From: Anaerolineaceae bacterium
GTDB lineage: Bacteria; Chloroflexota; Anaerolineae; Anaerolineales; Anaerolineaceae
Assembly (NCBI GenBank): GCA_014860845.1
Contig: JACZIY010000791.1
Coordinates: 1-17,481, forward strand
Length of the DNA: 17,481 nucleotides
Reading direction: 5' to 3'
Both the position numbers and the translations under genes were made by a program. Position 1 is the stretch's first letter. Each line of letters opens with the position of its first letter. Under the pieces are notes generated by a model, which did not search any database, was not told the origin of the DNA, and worked only from the letters and a program-made list of their open reading frames with translations. Positions 1 to 7,832 of the stretch are shown here, in pieces.

Positions 1-267
1 ATTATGTATGGAACTGCATTTCCCATTCTTAGATTTAATATGGGTATGTTGGTTGGATGGCAAGCATTCATAGCAGCTGTGGTTGGTGGTATTGGCTCCA
101 TCCGTGGGGCGATGGTAGGAGGATATATTTTGGGATTCACCCAAATATTTGTAGCAGCTTTCTTACCTTCAACTTATCGTGATTTAATTGCCTTTGTTGT
201 CCTGCTGCTTATCCTGGCAATTAAGCCGACGGGGCTGTTTGGTGTTCCTCGTCGCACCAAAGTTTAA
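1..267 (+). CDS. livH: LivH-type branched-chain amino-acid ABC permease, C-terminal part
   Basis: The reading frame is open from the first base, so only the last 88 or so residues of an inner-membrane permease are present. What remains is hydrophobic, with a Gly-rich loop (VVGGIGSIRGAMVGG) followed by two membrane segments and the ending IKPTGLFG. That ending is typical of LivH/LivM permeases of the HAAT family. LivH pairs with LivM to form the transmembrane channel, powered by LivG and LivF. The internal ATG at base 4 is not a gene start. livM follows after 35 bp. The order livH-livM-livG-livF is the classical one; the periplasmic binding protein is not in the window and probably lies upstream. 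Confidence 0.9.
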   Translation: MMYGTAFPILRFNMGMLVGWQAFIAAVVGGIGSIRGAMVGGYILGFTQIFVAAFLPSTYRDLIAFVVLLLILAIKPTGLFGVPRRTKV

Positions 268-302
268 GTCAGTGAAACTTATAGAATAATCCAGGAGGAT
301 CT

Positions 303-1349
303 ATGAAACGCTTTGGTATGCCTACGCTCATCGGGATCTCATTTCTCATTTGTATCGTGCCGTCCTGGTTGGGTTGGTTCAGTAATTATATTCAATTTAT
401 TATTACATTAATAGGCATCAATATCATACTGACCGTGAGTTTGAACCTGATTAATGGCTATATGGGTGAGTTTTCGGTTGGACATGCAGCTTTTATGGGA
501 GTTGGTGCTTATACTTCATCGCTGCTAACTGTTTATTTACTCACTGAAAATCCCTTTTTTGGGAAAGCAATTTTACCCGAAGAATTATCAATTCTGATTT
601 TTCCAATTTCTCTGATTGTCGGTGGGGTTGCTGCAGCTCTTTTCAGTTTATTGATCGCGATTCCATCATTTAGGACCAGGGGAGATTATCTCGCAATTGT
701 AACGTTAGCTGTCAATTTCATTTTCAAAAGTGCTGTCGAGAATGTTGATGCTATTGGTGGTCCCCGTGGATTTATGGGAATGGGAAAAGTTGTTAAAGCC
801 ATGGACAATTTGGTTAGTTTTCCATGGTTAATATTTTGGACATTTCTTTTCGTGGTATTTTCAATTTTCATCATACGCAATTTTGTTAACTCAACGATGG
901 GGAAAAGTATTGTTGCTATTAGGGATGATGAAATTGCATCTGAATTGATGACGGTCAACACACGCTGGCTGAAGATTGTAGCTTTCATGCTCTCTTGCGG
1001 ATTAGCTGGTGTGGCAGGTGGGTTACATGCTCATACGGTTACCTTTATTAATCCTTCCAGCTACTTTATTTTGCAGTCAACTTATATCCTGGTTATGGTA
1101 TACCTGGGAGGTATGGGGTCTCTCAGTGGATCAGTTATCAGCGCAGTTCTCTTTACTATTTTGCTTGAGTTACTTCGACCACTTGATGTATGGCGATGGG
1201 TAGCAACCCCATTGCTACTGATCATCTTAATGTTGTTCCGACCAACTGGCATCATGGGCAATCGGGAATTATTGGATGTGTTCCCTAAATTGAAAAAATA
1301 TTTCTCATCTCTCCAGGAGCGATTAACAAATGCCTTTATTAAAAGTTGA
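303..1349 (+). CDS. livM: LivM-type branched-chain amino-acid ABC permease
   Basis: A 348-residue integral membrane protein with about eight to ten hydrophobic segments. The conserved LivM/LivH block is seen at about residues 51-64 (NGYMGEFSVGHAAF). A charged cytoplasmic loop follows the mid-protein membrane segments and contains MGKSIVAIRDDEIASELM, the site where family members contact the ATPases. The C-terminus again shows the LLLIILMLFRPTGIMG type ending. The start is supported by AGGAGG (292-297), close to the ATG. The gene overlaps livG by 20 bp, which suggests translational coupling. Function in import of leucine, isoleucine and valine, or related amides such as urea, follows from the family; substrate cannot be read from the sequence. 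Confidence 0.92.
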   Translation: MKRFGMPTLIGISFLICIVPSWLGWFSNYIQFIITLIGINIILTVSLNLINGYMGEFSVGHAAFMGVGAYTSSLLTVYLLTENPFFGKAILPEELSILIFPISLIVGGVAAALFSLLIAIPSFRTRGDYLAIVTLAVNFIFKSAVENVDAIGGPRGFMGMGKVVKAMDNLVSFPWLIFWTFLFVVFSIFIIRNFVNSTMGKSIVAIRDDEIASELMTVNTRWLKIVAFMLSCGLAGVAGGLHAHTVTFINPSSYFILQSTYILVMVYLGGMGSLSGSVISAVLFTILLELLRPLDVWRWVATPLLLIILMLFRPTGIMGNRELLDVFPKLKKYFSSLQERLTNAFIKS

Positions 1350-2097
1350 TAAACTCACACATTACTTTGGCGGTCTCCGTTCAGTCGATAACTTCAACCT
1401 TGAATTAAATGAAAATGAACTTGTCGGACTGATTGGTCCAAATGGAGCGGGAAAAAGCACTGTATTTAATATTGTTTGTGGACTCTATCGCCCTACTGAA
1501 GGATCAATTTCATTCAATGGCAATAACCTGATAGGTCGATATCCTCATCAAATCACTTCACTTGGGATTGGTAGAACCTTTCAAAATATCCGCTTATGGA
1601 ATGAATTATCAGTAATTGATAATTTACGGATTGCTCACTTTTCACAAATTGATTATAAGCTGCTTGATTCGTTATTTTTCACCAGCAGATTGGTAAAAGA
1701 TGAAATAAAAGTCACAGAAGAAGCAATGGACCTACTTGATAAATTTAACCTTATTCCTTATATTAAGGAATTGCCGCGCAACCTTCCCTATGGTATACAA
1801 CGCAGGGTTGAAATTTGCCGTGCCTTGGTGATGAAACCCAGTTTAATGCTCCTTGACGAACCTGCTGCCGGAATGAATCAAGGCGAAATAGGTGAATTGA
1901 TCAATTTAGTACGCTGGGTCAAAGATGAATTTAAAGTCACAGTATGGATTATTGAGCACCAGATGCGTGTGATCATGAACATTTGCGAGAGAATCCAGGT
2001 ACTTGATTTCGGTTCAATAATTGCTGAAGGCACACCCGAAGAGATCCGCAATAATCCACTTGTTATCAAAGCTTATTTGGGTGAGGAGGTTACATAA
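1330..2097 (+). CDS. livG: LivG-type ABC transporter ATP-binding protein
   Basis: A 255-residue cytoplasmic ATPase of the LivG subfamily. Visible motifs are Walker A GPNGAGKST (36-44), the Q-loop in IGRTFQNIRLW, a signature region LPYGIQRR (152-159), Walker B LMLLDEP and an H-loop histidine in WIIEHQM. LivG proteins carry a degenerate signature, usually with Gln after the Gly; here the residue is Ile (I156), a small departure. The C-terminal extension GTPEEIRNNPLVIKAYLGEE is the LivG/LivF hallmark. The start lies inside the end of livM with CAGGAG about 10 bases upstream. The stop overlaps the livF start by one base (TAATG). It pairs with LivF to energise the LivH/LivM channel. Confidence 0.93.
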   Translation: MPLLKVDKLTHYFGGLRSVDNFNLELNENELVGLIGPNGAGKSTVFNIVCGLYRPTEGSISFNGNNLIGRYPHQITSLGIGRTFQNIRLWNELSVIDNLRIAHFSQIDYKLLDSLFFTSRLVKDEIKVTEEAMDLLDKFNLIPYIKELPRNLPYGIQRRVEICRALVMKPSLMLLDEPAAGMNQGEIGELINLVRWVKDEFKVTVWIIEHQMRVIMNICERIQVLDFGSIIAEGTPEEIRNNPLVIKAYLGEEVT

Positions 2098-2822
2098 TGT
2101 TGCTTAGTATTAAAGACCTGGTCGTAGCTTATGGAGCAATCGAGGCATTACATGGAATCTCCTTTGACGTTGAAGAAGGGGAAATTGCTACATTGATCGG
2201 TGCGAATGGCGCAGGAAAATCAACCACTTTATGGTCAATTGTTCGGCAGATCAAAGAAATGGGTGGAAGAGTCGTTTCAGGTTCAATCCAATTCAAGGGC
2301 GAAGATATGTTGAAATTTGCCCCTCACGATATTGTCAATAAACTTGGAATTACGCTTGTACCTGAAGGCCGGAGGGTTTTTGGAAATCTGAGCGTCCTGG
2401 AAAACTTAAAAATAGCTGCCTATGGTCGTAGAGATAATAAAGGAATTGAAGAAGATTTCGAGCGTGTTTTTAGTATTTTTCCTCGCCTGGAAGAACGTAA
2501 ATCTCAATTGGCTGATCTATTGAGTGGTGGAGAACAACAAATGCTGGCAGTTGGTCGCTCATTAATGAATCGAGGCACATTGATGTTACTCGACGAACCT
2601 TCCATGGGACTGGCTCCAATTTTGGTAAAGGAATTATTCGAAAACCTTGCAAAAATAAATAAAGAAGGGACCACTATTCTCCTGGTCGAACAGAACGCAC
2701 ACCTAGCCTTGCGATATGCGACCAAAGCATATGTATTAGAAACCGGTACAATAACCCTTTCTGGCACATCGGAGGAAGTGGAAAAGAATCCTGAGGTTAA
2801 AAAAGCATATCTCGGTACTTAA
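2097..2822 (+). CDS. livF: LivF-type ABC transporter ATP-binding protein
   Basis: A 241-residue ATPase, the normal length for LivF. Motifs are Walker A GANGAGKST near residue 35, the LivF-specific VPEGRRVFGNLSVLENL after the Q-loop, a canonical signature LSGGEQQML, Walker B LMLLDEPSMGL and an H-loop in LLVEQNAHLAL. It is the second ATPase of the branched-chain amino-acid importer and the last gene of the operon. It starts on the overlapping TAATG with livG and ends convergent with era, 61 bp away. The stop codon sits within a small perfect inverted repeat (2814-2830). Confidence 0.94.
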   Translation: MLLSIKDLVVAYGAIEALHGISFDVEEGEIATLIGANGAGKSTTLWSIVRQIKEMGGRVVSGSIQFKGEDMLKFAPHDIVNKLGITLVPEGRRVFGNLSVLENLKIAAYGRRDNKGIEEDFERVFSIFPRLEERKSQLADLLSGGEQQMLAVGRSLMNRGTLMLLDEPSMGLAPILVKELFENLAKINKEGTTILLVEQNAHLALRYATKAYVLETGTITLSGTSEEVEKNPEVKKAYLGT

Positions 2823-2830
2823 AAAGTACC
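2814..2830. terminator. Inverted repeat across the livF stop, possible weak terminator
   Basis: GGTACTT, three A, then AAGTACC forms a perfect 7-bp stem with a 3-base loop directly over the livF stop codon. There is no immediate T-run, although GGGTTTTTACCC follows about 20 bp later. It may help end liv and era transcription, which converge here, but it is not a textbook intrinsic terminator. Confidence 0.35.
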
Positions 2831-2883
2831 TGGATTATTTAAGGGTTTTTACCCGATCTGTTATTTAAATCTTCGGTGTATGC

Positions 2884-3828
2884 TCATTTATCCGGAACAA
2901 TATATCCCATTAAATTTAACGCATCCGGATTATTTCGCCAATTTTTATGCACTTTAACGCGTAAATCCAGATAAATATTTCTTCCTGTCATCCCTTCGAT
3001 CTCTTGTCGGGCAGTCTTGCCAATTTCACGGATCATGCTGCCTTGTTTACCAATCACAATTCCCTTCTGAGAATCGCGTTCAACAAATAATGTTGCCATG
3101 ATATATGCCTGTTCTTCTCCCCGATCCTCATACGTATCCAACCGAACAGCCACAGCATGCGGGACTTCTTCTTCCAAATGCCGCATCACTGCTTCACGGA
3201 TTAATTCCACTGCAATATCCCGCTCATAATAATCTGTTATTTGTTCCTCGTTATAATAAGGATCTCCAGCAGGCAATTTCCCAATAATGATTTGCACCAG
3301 TTCAGCAACCCCTTTTTGCAAACTGGCACTCAGAGCAATACATTCAGATGCAGGCACCAGATTCTGATAAAGTAACCGATTTTGCAATAACTTAGCGGGT
3401 GAAATCAAATCGATTTTATTCAGAACAATCAGCAGCTCTGGTCGTCGTGAGAATGCAGATAATTTTTCGGCAATCAAACGATCTTCTTCAGTGGGTGGTA
3501 CAGAAACATCTACAATCCATAAGATCAAATCGCCATCAAACAATGCCAAATCAGCAACTTTGTTCATATAATCACCCAGCTTATGTCGAGAAATATGCAT
3601 ACCAGGTGTATCCATGAATATAATTTGTGCCTGATCAGAAGTGAGAATTCCCAATTGTTGTTTGCGGGTCGTTTGTGGTTTTGGAGATACAGCAGCGATT
3701 TTCTGCCCCAGAATCGCATTGAGCAAGGTGGATTTCCCTACATTAGGTCTCCCTATCACAGCGACAAAACCAGCTTTAAACGAGTTTTCTGGTTCAGGGT
3801 TGTCATTCATAGGATCAATTTTTTGCAT
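2884..3828 (-). CDS. era: GTPase Era, ribosome assembly factor
   Basis: A 314-residue two-domain GTPase that binds 16S rRNA near its 3' end and assists 30S maturation. The G domain shows G1 GRPNVGKS (26-33), G2 region KPQTTRKQQLGI, G3 DTPG (73-76), and G4 NKID near residue 138. The Era-type HKLGDYMNKVA follows G3. The C-terminal KH domain carries VIGKQGSMIREIGKTAR and the family ending LRVKVHKNWRNN. The start is supported by AGAGGA six bases upstream on the minus strand. A second Met at residue 7 has no comparable ribosome site. The gene is monocistronic here, convergent with livF. Confidence 0.97.
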   Translation of the reverse strand: MQKIDPMNDNPEPENSFKAGFVAVIGRPNVGKSTLLNAILGQKIAAVSPKPQTTRKQQLGILTSDQAQIIFMDTPGMHISRHKLGDYMNKVADLALFDGDLILWIVDVSVPPTEEDRLIAEKLSAFSRRPELLIVLNKIDLISPAKLLQNRLLYQNLVPASECIALSASLQKGVAELVQIIIGKLPAGDPYYNEEQITDYYERDIAVELIREAVMRHLEEEVPHAVAVRLDTYEDRGEEQAYIMATLFVERDSQKGIVIGKQGSMIREIGKTARQEIEGMTGRNIYLDLRVKVHKNWRNNPDALNLMGYIVPDK

Positions 3829-4090
3829 TCTTTTCCTCTATTTAAGGTAGTTTCTGTTTTACACAATATCTGAAACCAATATACCACTAAATTTCAATCT
3901 TATATCCAGATATCAAATAAATATCAGGTTTTTCCATAGATCTTTCTCCAATTAATTTTTTTTAAGCTCGTCCTTGAATATAATAATCAGTTTCATTGCA
4001 GTTGACTCTTTTGGGTGAAATTTTGCTGTGAGAAAGTAAAAAACAATATTTCATGAATATTATCGAATTTGTCAGGCAATTGGTAGCCTG

Positions 4091-4116
4091 GCGTAGGGTA
4101 AGCGTAGGGTAAGCGT
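4091..4116. repeat. 11-bp tandem repeat, two and a third copies
   Basis: GCGTAGGGTAA occurs at 4091-4101 and again at 4102-4112, then GCGT begins a third copy. The repeat is exact and stands out in an AT-rich intergenic stretch. Its role is unknown; it could be slippage or a binding site. Confidence 0.9.
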
Positions 4117-4189
4117 CAAGTAATGTTCAAAATGTTCTGGTATTATTGTAAACAACAAAGGGCGACTTCTCTTCTTCTCCTCCTTAAAA

Positions 4190-4220
4190 TGAGAGCCGGG
4201 GGCGGCGTACCCGGCTCTCA
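4190..4220. repeat. GC-rich perfect 11-bp palindrome with 9-base loop
   Basis: TGAGAGCCGGG (4190-4200) pairs perfectly with CCCGGCTCTCA (4210-4220) around the loop GGCGGCGTA. It is far more GC-rich than its surroundings and is not followed closely by a T-run on the + strand. On the - strand only TTTT follows. It resembles REP-type intergenic palindromes, but no second copy is seen in this window. Confidence 0.75.
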
Positions 4221-4228
4221 CTAAATTT

Positions 4229-4264
4229 AAAAAAGACAACCTGATAATCTCAGGCTGTTTTTTT
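4229..4264. terminator. Bidirectional intrinsic terminator
   Basis: ACAACCTGA (4236-4244) pairs with TCAGGCTGT (4250-4258) with one mismatch and a 5-base loop. On the + strand it runs into seven T (4258-4264). On the - strand it runs into six T, the complement of A4229-A4234. It can therefore stop transcription in both directions. The odd point is that no + strand gene lies just upstream. Confidence 0.75.
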
Positions 4265-4290
4265 GTTAATAATAATTTTTCAGATACAAT
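4263..4290 (+). promoter_or_regulatory. Sigma-70-like promoter for the HerA-like ATPase gene
   Basis: TTGTTA (4263-4268), a 16-bp spacer and TACAAT (4285-4290) lie about 32 bp before the start codon, just after the terminator. The fit is good but untested. Confidence 0.5.
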
Positions 4291-4321
4291 AAAGATAAGT
4301 TTAAATAACAAGAGGGAAGCT

Positions 4322-6811
4322 ATGAGTAATAATCGAGATTTTTATCTGGGAAAAGAATTTGACTTCAAAAACAAGGTACTTACCGATAACATCATTTATT
4401 ATGATCCAGCCGATCTTACCACACACATGTTCGTGACCGGAATGACGGGCTCTGGTAAAACTGGACTATGCGTTGGTTTGATGGAAGAAGCAGCATTACA
4501 GAATATTCCTGCTATTGTTATCGACCCAAAGGGAGATCTCACCAACTTGCTCCTTCATTTTCCGGATTTATTACCCAAAGATTTTGAGCCCTGGATTGAC
4601 CCGGAGGAAGCGCGCCGTGAAGATAAATCCACACAGCTTAAAGCAGAAGAGACAGCTACTTTTTGGAAAAATGGTCTGGCAGAATGGGGATTAACCGGAG
4701 AAAATATTCAGAAATTACAGGACTCAGCCGAATTTGCTATCTATACACCCGGTTCCACATCGGGTATCGCAGTTGATATTCTTTCTTCATTTGCTGCACC
4801 GGATCTGGATTGGAATGAAAATCAAGAAGTGCTTCGCGAACGAATTGCATCCAATATAACAGCCTTATTGGGATTGATCGGTTACAACGATATCGATCCA
4901 CTCAGTTCCCGAGAACACATATTGCTGGCCAATATTATGGAGTATTACTGGAGTAAAGGTAAATCGTTTGATATGAGTGATTTAATCATGCAAACCCAAA
5001 GCCCTCCATTTGACCGCCTGGGTGCTTTCCCAATAGACCGTTTGTTTCCGGAAAAAGAGCGTTTCGCACTGGCCATGAAACTCAATAACTTCCTGGCCTC
5101 CCCATCCTTTCAAACCTGGATGCAAGGTCAATCCCTGGATATTCAAAAAATGTTGTTTGCCGAGAGTGGCAAACCACGTCATTCGATCTTTTATTTGGCT
5201 CATTTGAGTGAAAATGAACGTATGTTCTTTGTAACCTTGTTATTTGGTGCAGTCGAATCGTGGATGCGACGCCAAAGTGGTACCAGCGGGTTGCGTGCTC
5301 TCATTTACTTTGATGAAATTCTAGGTTATCTTCCCCCTGTTGCCAACCCACCTTCCCGTCCGATTATGTTACGCATGTTAAAACAAGCCCGGGCTTTTGG
5401 TGTTGGTTTGGTTTTAGCGACGCAAAATCCTGTGGATATGGATTACAAAGCACTCTCGAACGCAGGCACCTGGATGATTGGGCGATTACAAACTGATCAG
5501 GATAAAGAACGGCTGATGGATGGATTACAAAGCGCCAGTGGCAGCATTGACAGAGCAGAAGCCAATCATTTGCTATCCAATCTGGGTAAAAGAGTTTTTC
5601 TCCTTCATAATGTCCATGATAAGGGATTAAAACTTTTCAATACCCGTTGGGCGATGAATTATCTGGCAGGTCCGATGACTCGTTCGCAAGTACCAGCGTT
5701 GAACGCGCTGGTTGGAGCAGGAGTAATTAAAGCTACACCAGGACCACGCTCCGCCGCTAATGAACCAAAGACCCAGCCGGTTAAATCACCGACTGCAGCC
5801 TCTGAGCCTGTGACTACACAATCTGTACTAAGACCGGTTCTTCCCAGCGGTATCATAGAATACCACCTGCCAAACAATCTCACCCTTCAAAATGCTGCTC
5901 AAAAGGGTAATATTTCGTTAACAAGTGGTTCCAAAATGGTGGCGATTGAATACCATCCACGCTTACTCGCTCAGGCAGAAATTCGATATCTGGACAGAAA
6001 ATACAATGTGCAAACCATGCAAAAGAAGTCTGTATTGGTAGAAGATGAGACTGGCAGAATGATAAGATGGGATGATCATATTACCAATGCCATCGATCAG
6101 GATAAAATTGAGCGTTTTTCGCTACCCGAAACAGGTTACCAGCAAATGCCAGTGTGGATGGCTGATCCTAAAACAATAAAGATTCTGGAATCAGATTTTC
6201 TTGATTGGGTATACCGAACTGATAATTTGATAATCCGTGCCAGTCAGAGTTTGAAACTCTTTGCTGGTCCTGATGTTTCAGAACAGGAATTCAAAGCACA
6301 AATTAATCAAGCCATTAAAGATCAAATGGATCTTGAAATTGACAAAGTGAAATCGACCTATGAAAAGAAAATAACCGCCCTGGAACAAAAACTGGAAAAA
6401 GAAAAACGAGATGTGGAAAGTGCCGAAGACCGCTTGGGTCAACGTCGCATGGAAGAAGTTGGCACACACGGGGAAATGCTGTTGGCATTACTTTCCAAAC
6501 GTAAAAAATCTATATCATCATCCCTAACGAAACGTAGAATGACTGCCGAGGCGAAAGACAAGCTTCAAAACGAAAAAAAGGATGTTGAGTATGCAATTGC
6601 CAACCTGACTGCCATGCAAACAGAAATGAATGGTTCAATCACTCAATTAGAGCAGGAATGGTCAGATAAAGGAAATGATATTACTGAGTTTACGATAACA
6701 CCACTCAAGAAAGATATTTTTGTTGAGCTCTTCGGTGTTGCCTGGGTTCCCTATTATGTTGTTGAGATTGATGGACGGACCCGACGAATATGCGCTTTCA
6801 GCAGTAACTAA
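4322..6811 (+). CDS. HerA/FtsK-like ATPase with C-terminal coiled coil, function unknown
   Basis: An 829-residue protein whose N-terminal two thirds is a HerA/DUF87-type hexameric DNA-translocase ATPase. Walker A is GMTGSGKT (40-47). The DPKGD motif (68-72), usual in HerA/VirD4-like pumps, follows. Walker B is YFDE (329-332) and the sensor-like LATQNP is at 365-370. An arginine-bearing GRLQTDQDKERL comes next. A Pro/Ala/Thr linker lies near 475-505, then a globular segment. A charged coiled coil spans about 668-783 and a short hydrophobic end (about 798-829, with VAWVPYYVVEID) closes the protein. No signal peptide or membrane segment is seen. Ribosome site AGAGGG precedes the ATG. It is single in its transcript and has no NurA-like nuclease beside it. 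Family knowledge supports ATP-driven movement of DNA or protein; the actual role is open. Confidence 0.8.
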   Translation: MSNNRDFYLGKEFDFKNKVLTDNIIYYDPADLTTHMFVTGMTGSGKTGLCVGLMEEAALQNIPAIVIDPKGDLTNLLLHFPDLLPKDFEPWIDPEEARREDKSTQLKAEETATFWKNGLAEWGLTGENIQKLQDSAEFAIYTPGSTSGIAVDILSSFAAPDLDWNENQEVLRERIASNITALLGLIGYNDIDPLSSREHILLANIMEYYWSKGKSFDMSDLIMQTQSPPFDRLGAFPIDRLFPEKERFALAMKLNNFLASPSFQTWMQGQSLDIQKMLFAESGKPRHSIFYLAHLSENERMFFVTLLFGAVESWMRRQSGTSGLRALIYFDEILGYLPPVANPPSRPIMLRMLKQARAFGVGLVLATQNPVDMDYKALSNAGTWMIGRLQTDQDKERLMDGLQSASGSIDRAEANHLLSNLGKRVFLLHNVHDKGLKLFNTRWAMNYLAGPMTRSQVPALNALVGAGVIKATPGPRSAANEPKTQPVKSPTAASEPVTTQSVLRPVLPSGIIEYHLPNNLTLQNAAQKGNISLTSGSKMVAIEYHPRLLAQAEIRYLDRKYNVQTMQKKSVLVEDETGRMIRWDDHITNAIDQDKIERFSLPETGYQQMPVWMADPKTIKILESDFLDWVYRTDNLIIRASQSLKLFAGPDVSEQEFKAQINQAIKDQMDLEIDKVKSTYEKKITALEQKLEKEKRDVESAEDRLGQRRMEEVGTHGEMLLALLSKRKKSISSSLTKRRMTAEAKDKLQNEKKDVEYAIANLTAMQTEMNGSITQLEQEWSDKGNDITEFTITPLKKDIFVELFGVAWVPYYVVEIDGRTRRICAFSSN

Positions 6812-6817
6812 GAAAAA

Positions 6818-6850
6818 CTCCCGTTTCAATTGAAGCGGGAGCTTTCTTTT
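6818..6850. terminator. Bidirectional intrinsic terminator between ATPase gene and recR
   Basis: CTCCCGTTTC (6818-6827) pairs with GAAGCGGGAG (6832-6841) across loop AATT, with one G-T pair. T-rich tails lie on both sides: CTTTCTTTT to the right, and the complement of AAAAA to the left. It serves the + strand ATPase gene and the - strand dnaX-recR operon, which converge here. Confidence 0.9.
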
Positions 6851-7457
6851 AATCCAATTCTTGTCGTCCAGCCAATGCCCTCAAGAGTGTATTCTGGTCA
6901 GCGTACTCCAGATCTCCTCCCATCGGCAGTCCACGTGCCAATCGTGTTAAATGTACCGGAAATAATTTCAATTGCTGTTTGATAAACAATGCAGTTGCAT
7001 CCCCTTCCATGGATGGATTGGTGGCAATAATGATTTCCTTTATATTTCCTGTTTTAACGCGCTCAACCAATGGTCTTATTTTTAAATCATCCGGCCCGAT
7101 ACCTTCAATCGGAGAAAGGGCACCATGCAGCACATGGTACTTTCCCATAAAGCCACCTGTTCTCTCCAATGCCAGCACATCCAAAGGTTCTTCCACAACA
7201 CAGATCTGGCTATCATCACGTTGATTACTGGCACAAATTTCACACAATTGATTTCCTGCCATCGTGATATTAAAACACTGCTCGCAGAAAGTTGTCGAAC
7301 TCTTCAAATTCTGTAAAGCGTCCGCTAAATTCTTGCTGGCTTCATCCGGAGCGCGTAATAAGAAAAAAGTTAGCCGGGATGCCGATTTTGGACCGACTCC
7401 AGGAAGCCTTTCAAATGCTTTGATTAAGTTCTGAACAGGTTCAGGTAAGATTGGCAT
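6849..7457 (-). CDS. recR: Recombination mediator RecR
   Basis: A 202-residue protein of normal family length. It works with RecO and RecF to load RecA at single-strand gaps. A helix-hairpin-helix (LPGVGPKSA, about 18-26) is followed by a four-cysteine zinc site (C58, C61, C72, C75). A TOPRIM domain comes next, starting at ICVVEE (85-90) and including NPSMEGDATALF. The ending GGDLEYADQNTLLRAL is the conserved RecR terminus. It is the last gene of a minus-strand operon, 24 bp behind ebfC, and stops eight bases from the shared terminator stem. The ribosome site is weak (GGAA), so expression may rely on readthrough from upstream genes. Confidence 0.97.
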   Translation of the reverse strand: MPILPEPVQNLIKAFERLPGVGPKSASRLTFFLLRAPDEASKNLADALQNLKSSTTFCEQCFNITMAGNQLCEICASNQRDDSQICVVEEPLDVLALERTGGFMGKYHVLHGALSPIEGIGPDDLKIRPLVERVKTGNIKEIIIATNPSMEGDATALFIKQQLKLFPVHLTRLARGLPMGGDLEYADQNTLLRALAGRQELD

Positions 7458-7481
7458 ATTTTTCCAAAGAGAATCGTGATT

Positions 7482-7829
7482 TTAGAAACCCAGGCCAGGA
7501 ATTCCTCCAGCCAGTGGTCCCATCTTTTGAGATTGCAACTCGCGGGATTGATCCAATGCCATATTAACAGCTGATAAGATCAGATCCTGCAGCATTTCGG
7601 CATCTGCATCCTGCAATAAATCTGCAGCAATTTCAACAGACTTGCAATGTTGGTCTCCTGTCATAGATACCTTTACAGCGCCCCCACCTACACTGGCTGT
7701 TACGGTTTCGTCAGCCAGAGAAGCCTGAGCAGCTTCCATTTGCTCCTGTAATTTTTGCAGCTGGCGCATCATCGCATTTTGACCGCCACCCATTCCTCCG
7801 CCCATTTTTCCACCAAATCCTTTTGCCAT
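7482..7829 (-). CDS. ebfC: YbaB/EbfC family nucleoid-associated protein
   Basis: A 115-residue small DNA-binding protein. The N-terminus is Gly/Met-rich (KGFGGKMGGGMGGGQNAMM) and is followed by the family helix LQKLQEQMEAAQASL. The core TVTASVGGGAVKVSMTGD and the helical ending typical of YbaB come after it. The protein forms dimers that bind DNA without strong sequence preference. It nearly always sits between dnaX and recR, as here. The gene starts three bases after the dnaX stop, and its strong ribosome site AAGGAGT overlaps the end of dnaX, so the two are translationally linked. The C-terminus MGPLAGGIPGLGF is another Gly-rich tail common in the family. Confidence 0.95.
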   Translation of the reverse strand: MAKGFGGKMGGGMGGGQNAMMRQLQKLQEQMEAAQASLADETVTASVGGGAVKVSMTGDQHCKSVEIAADLLQDADAEMLQDLILSAVNMALDQSRELQSQKMGPLAGGIPGLGF

Positions 7830-7832
7830 TTT

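Larger units (their letters stand above)
3829..4321. other. 493-bp AT-rich intergenic region between divergent era and the ATPase gene
   Basis: No credible gene is seen. Going left to right it holds the era upstream region (no clear promoter recognised), a TTGACT box at 4002-4007 without a matching -10, and a 5-bp stem CAGGC/GCCTG (4073-4090). These are followed by an 11-bp tandem repeat (4091-4116), a pyrimidine tract (about 4162-4185), a perfect GC-rich palindrome (4190-4220), a bidirectional terminator (4236-4264) and a promoter-like pair (4263-4290). A terminator reading rightward without an upstream + strand gene hints at a short untranslated transcript, or at terminators insulating the two genes. 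Confidence 0.6.

Noticed and set aside
4072..4311. 79-residue minus-strand frame between era and the ATPase gene
   Set aside because: It runs through the terminator, the palindrome and the tandem repeat, and has no ribosome site or recognisable composition.
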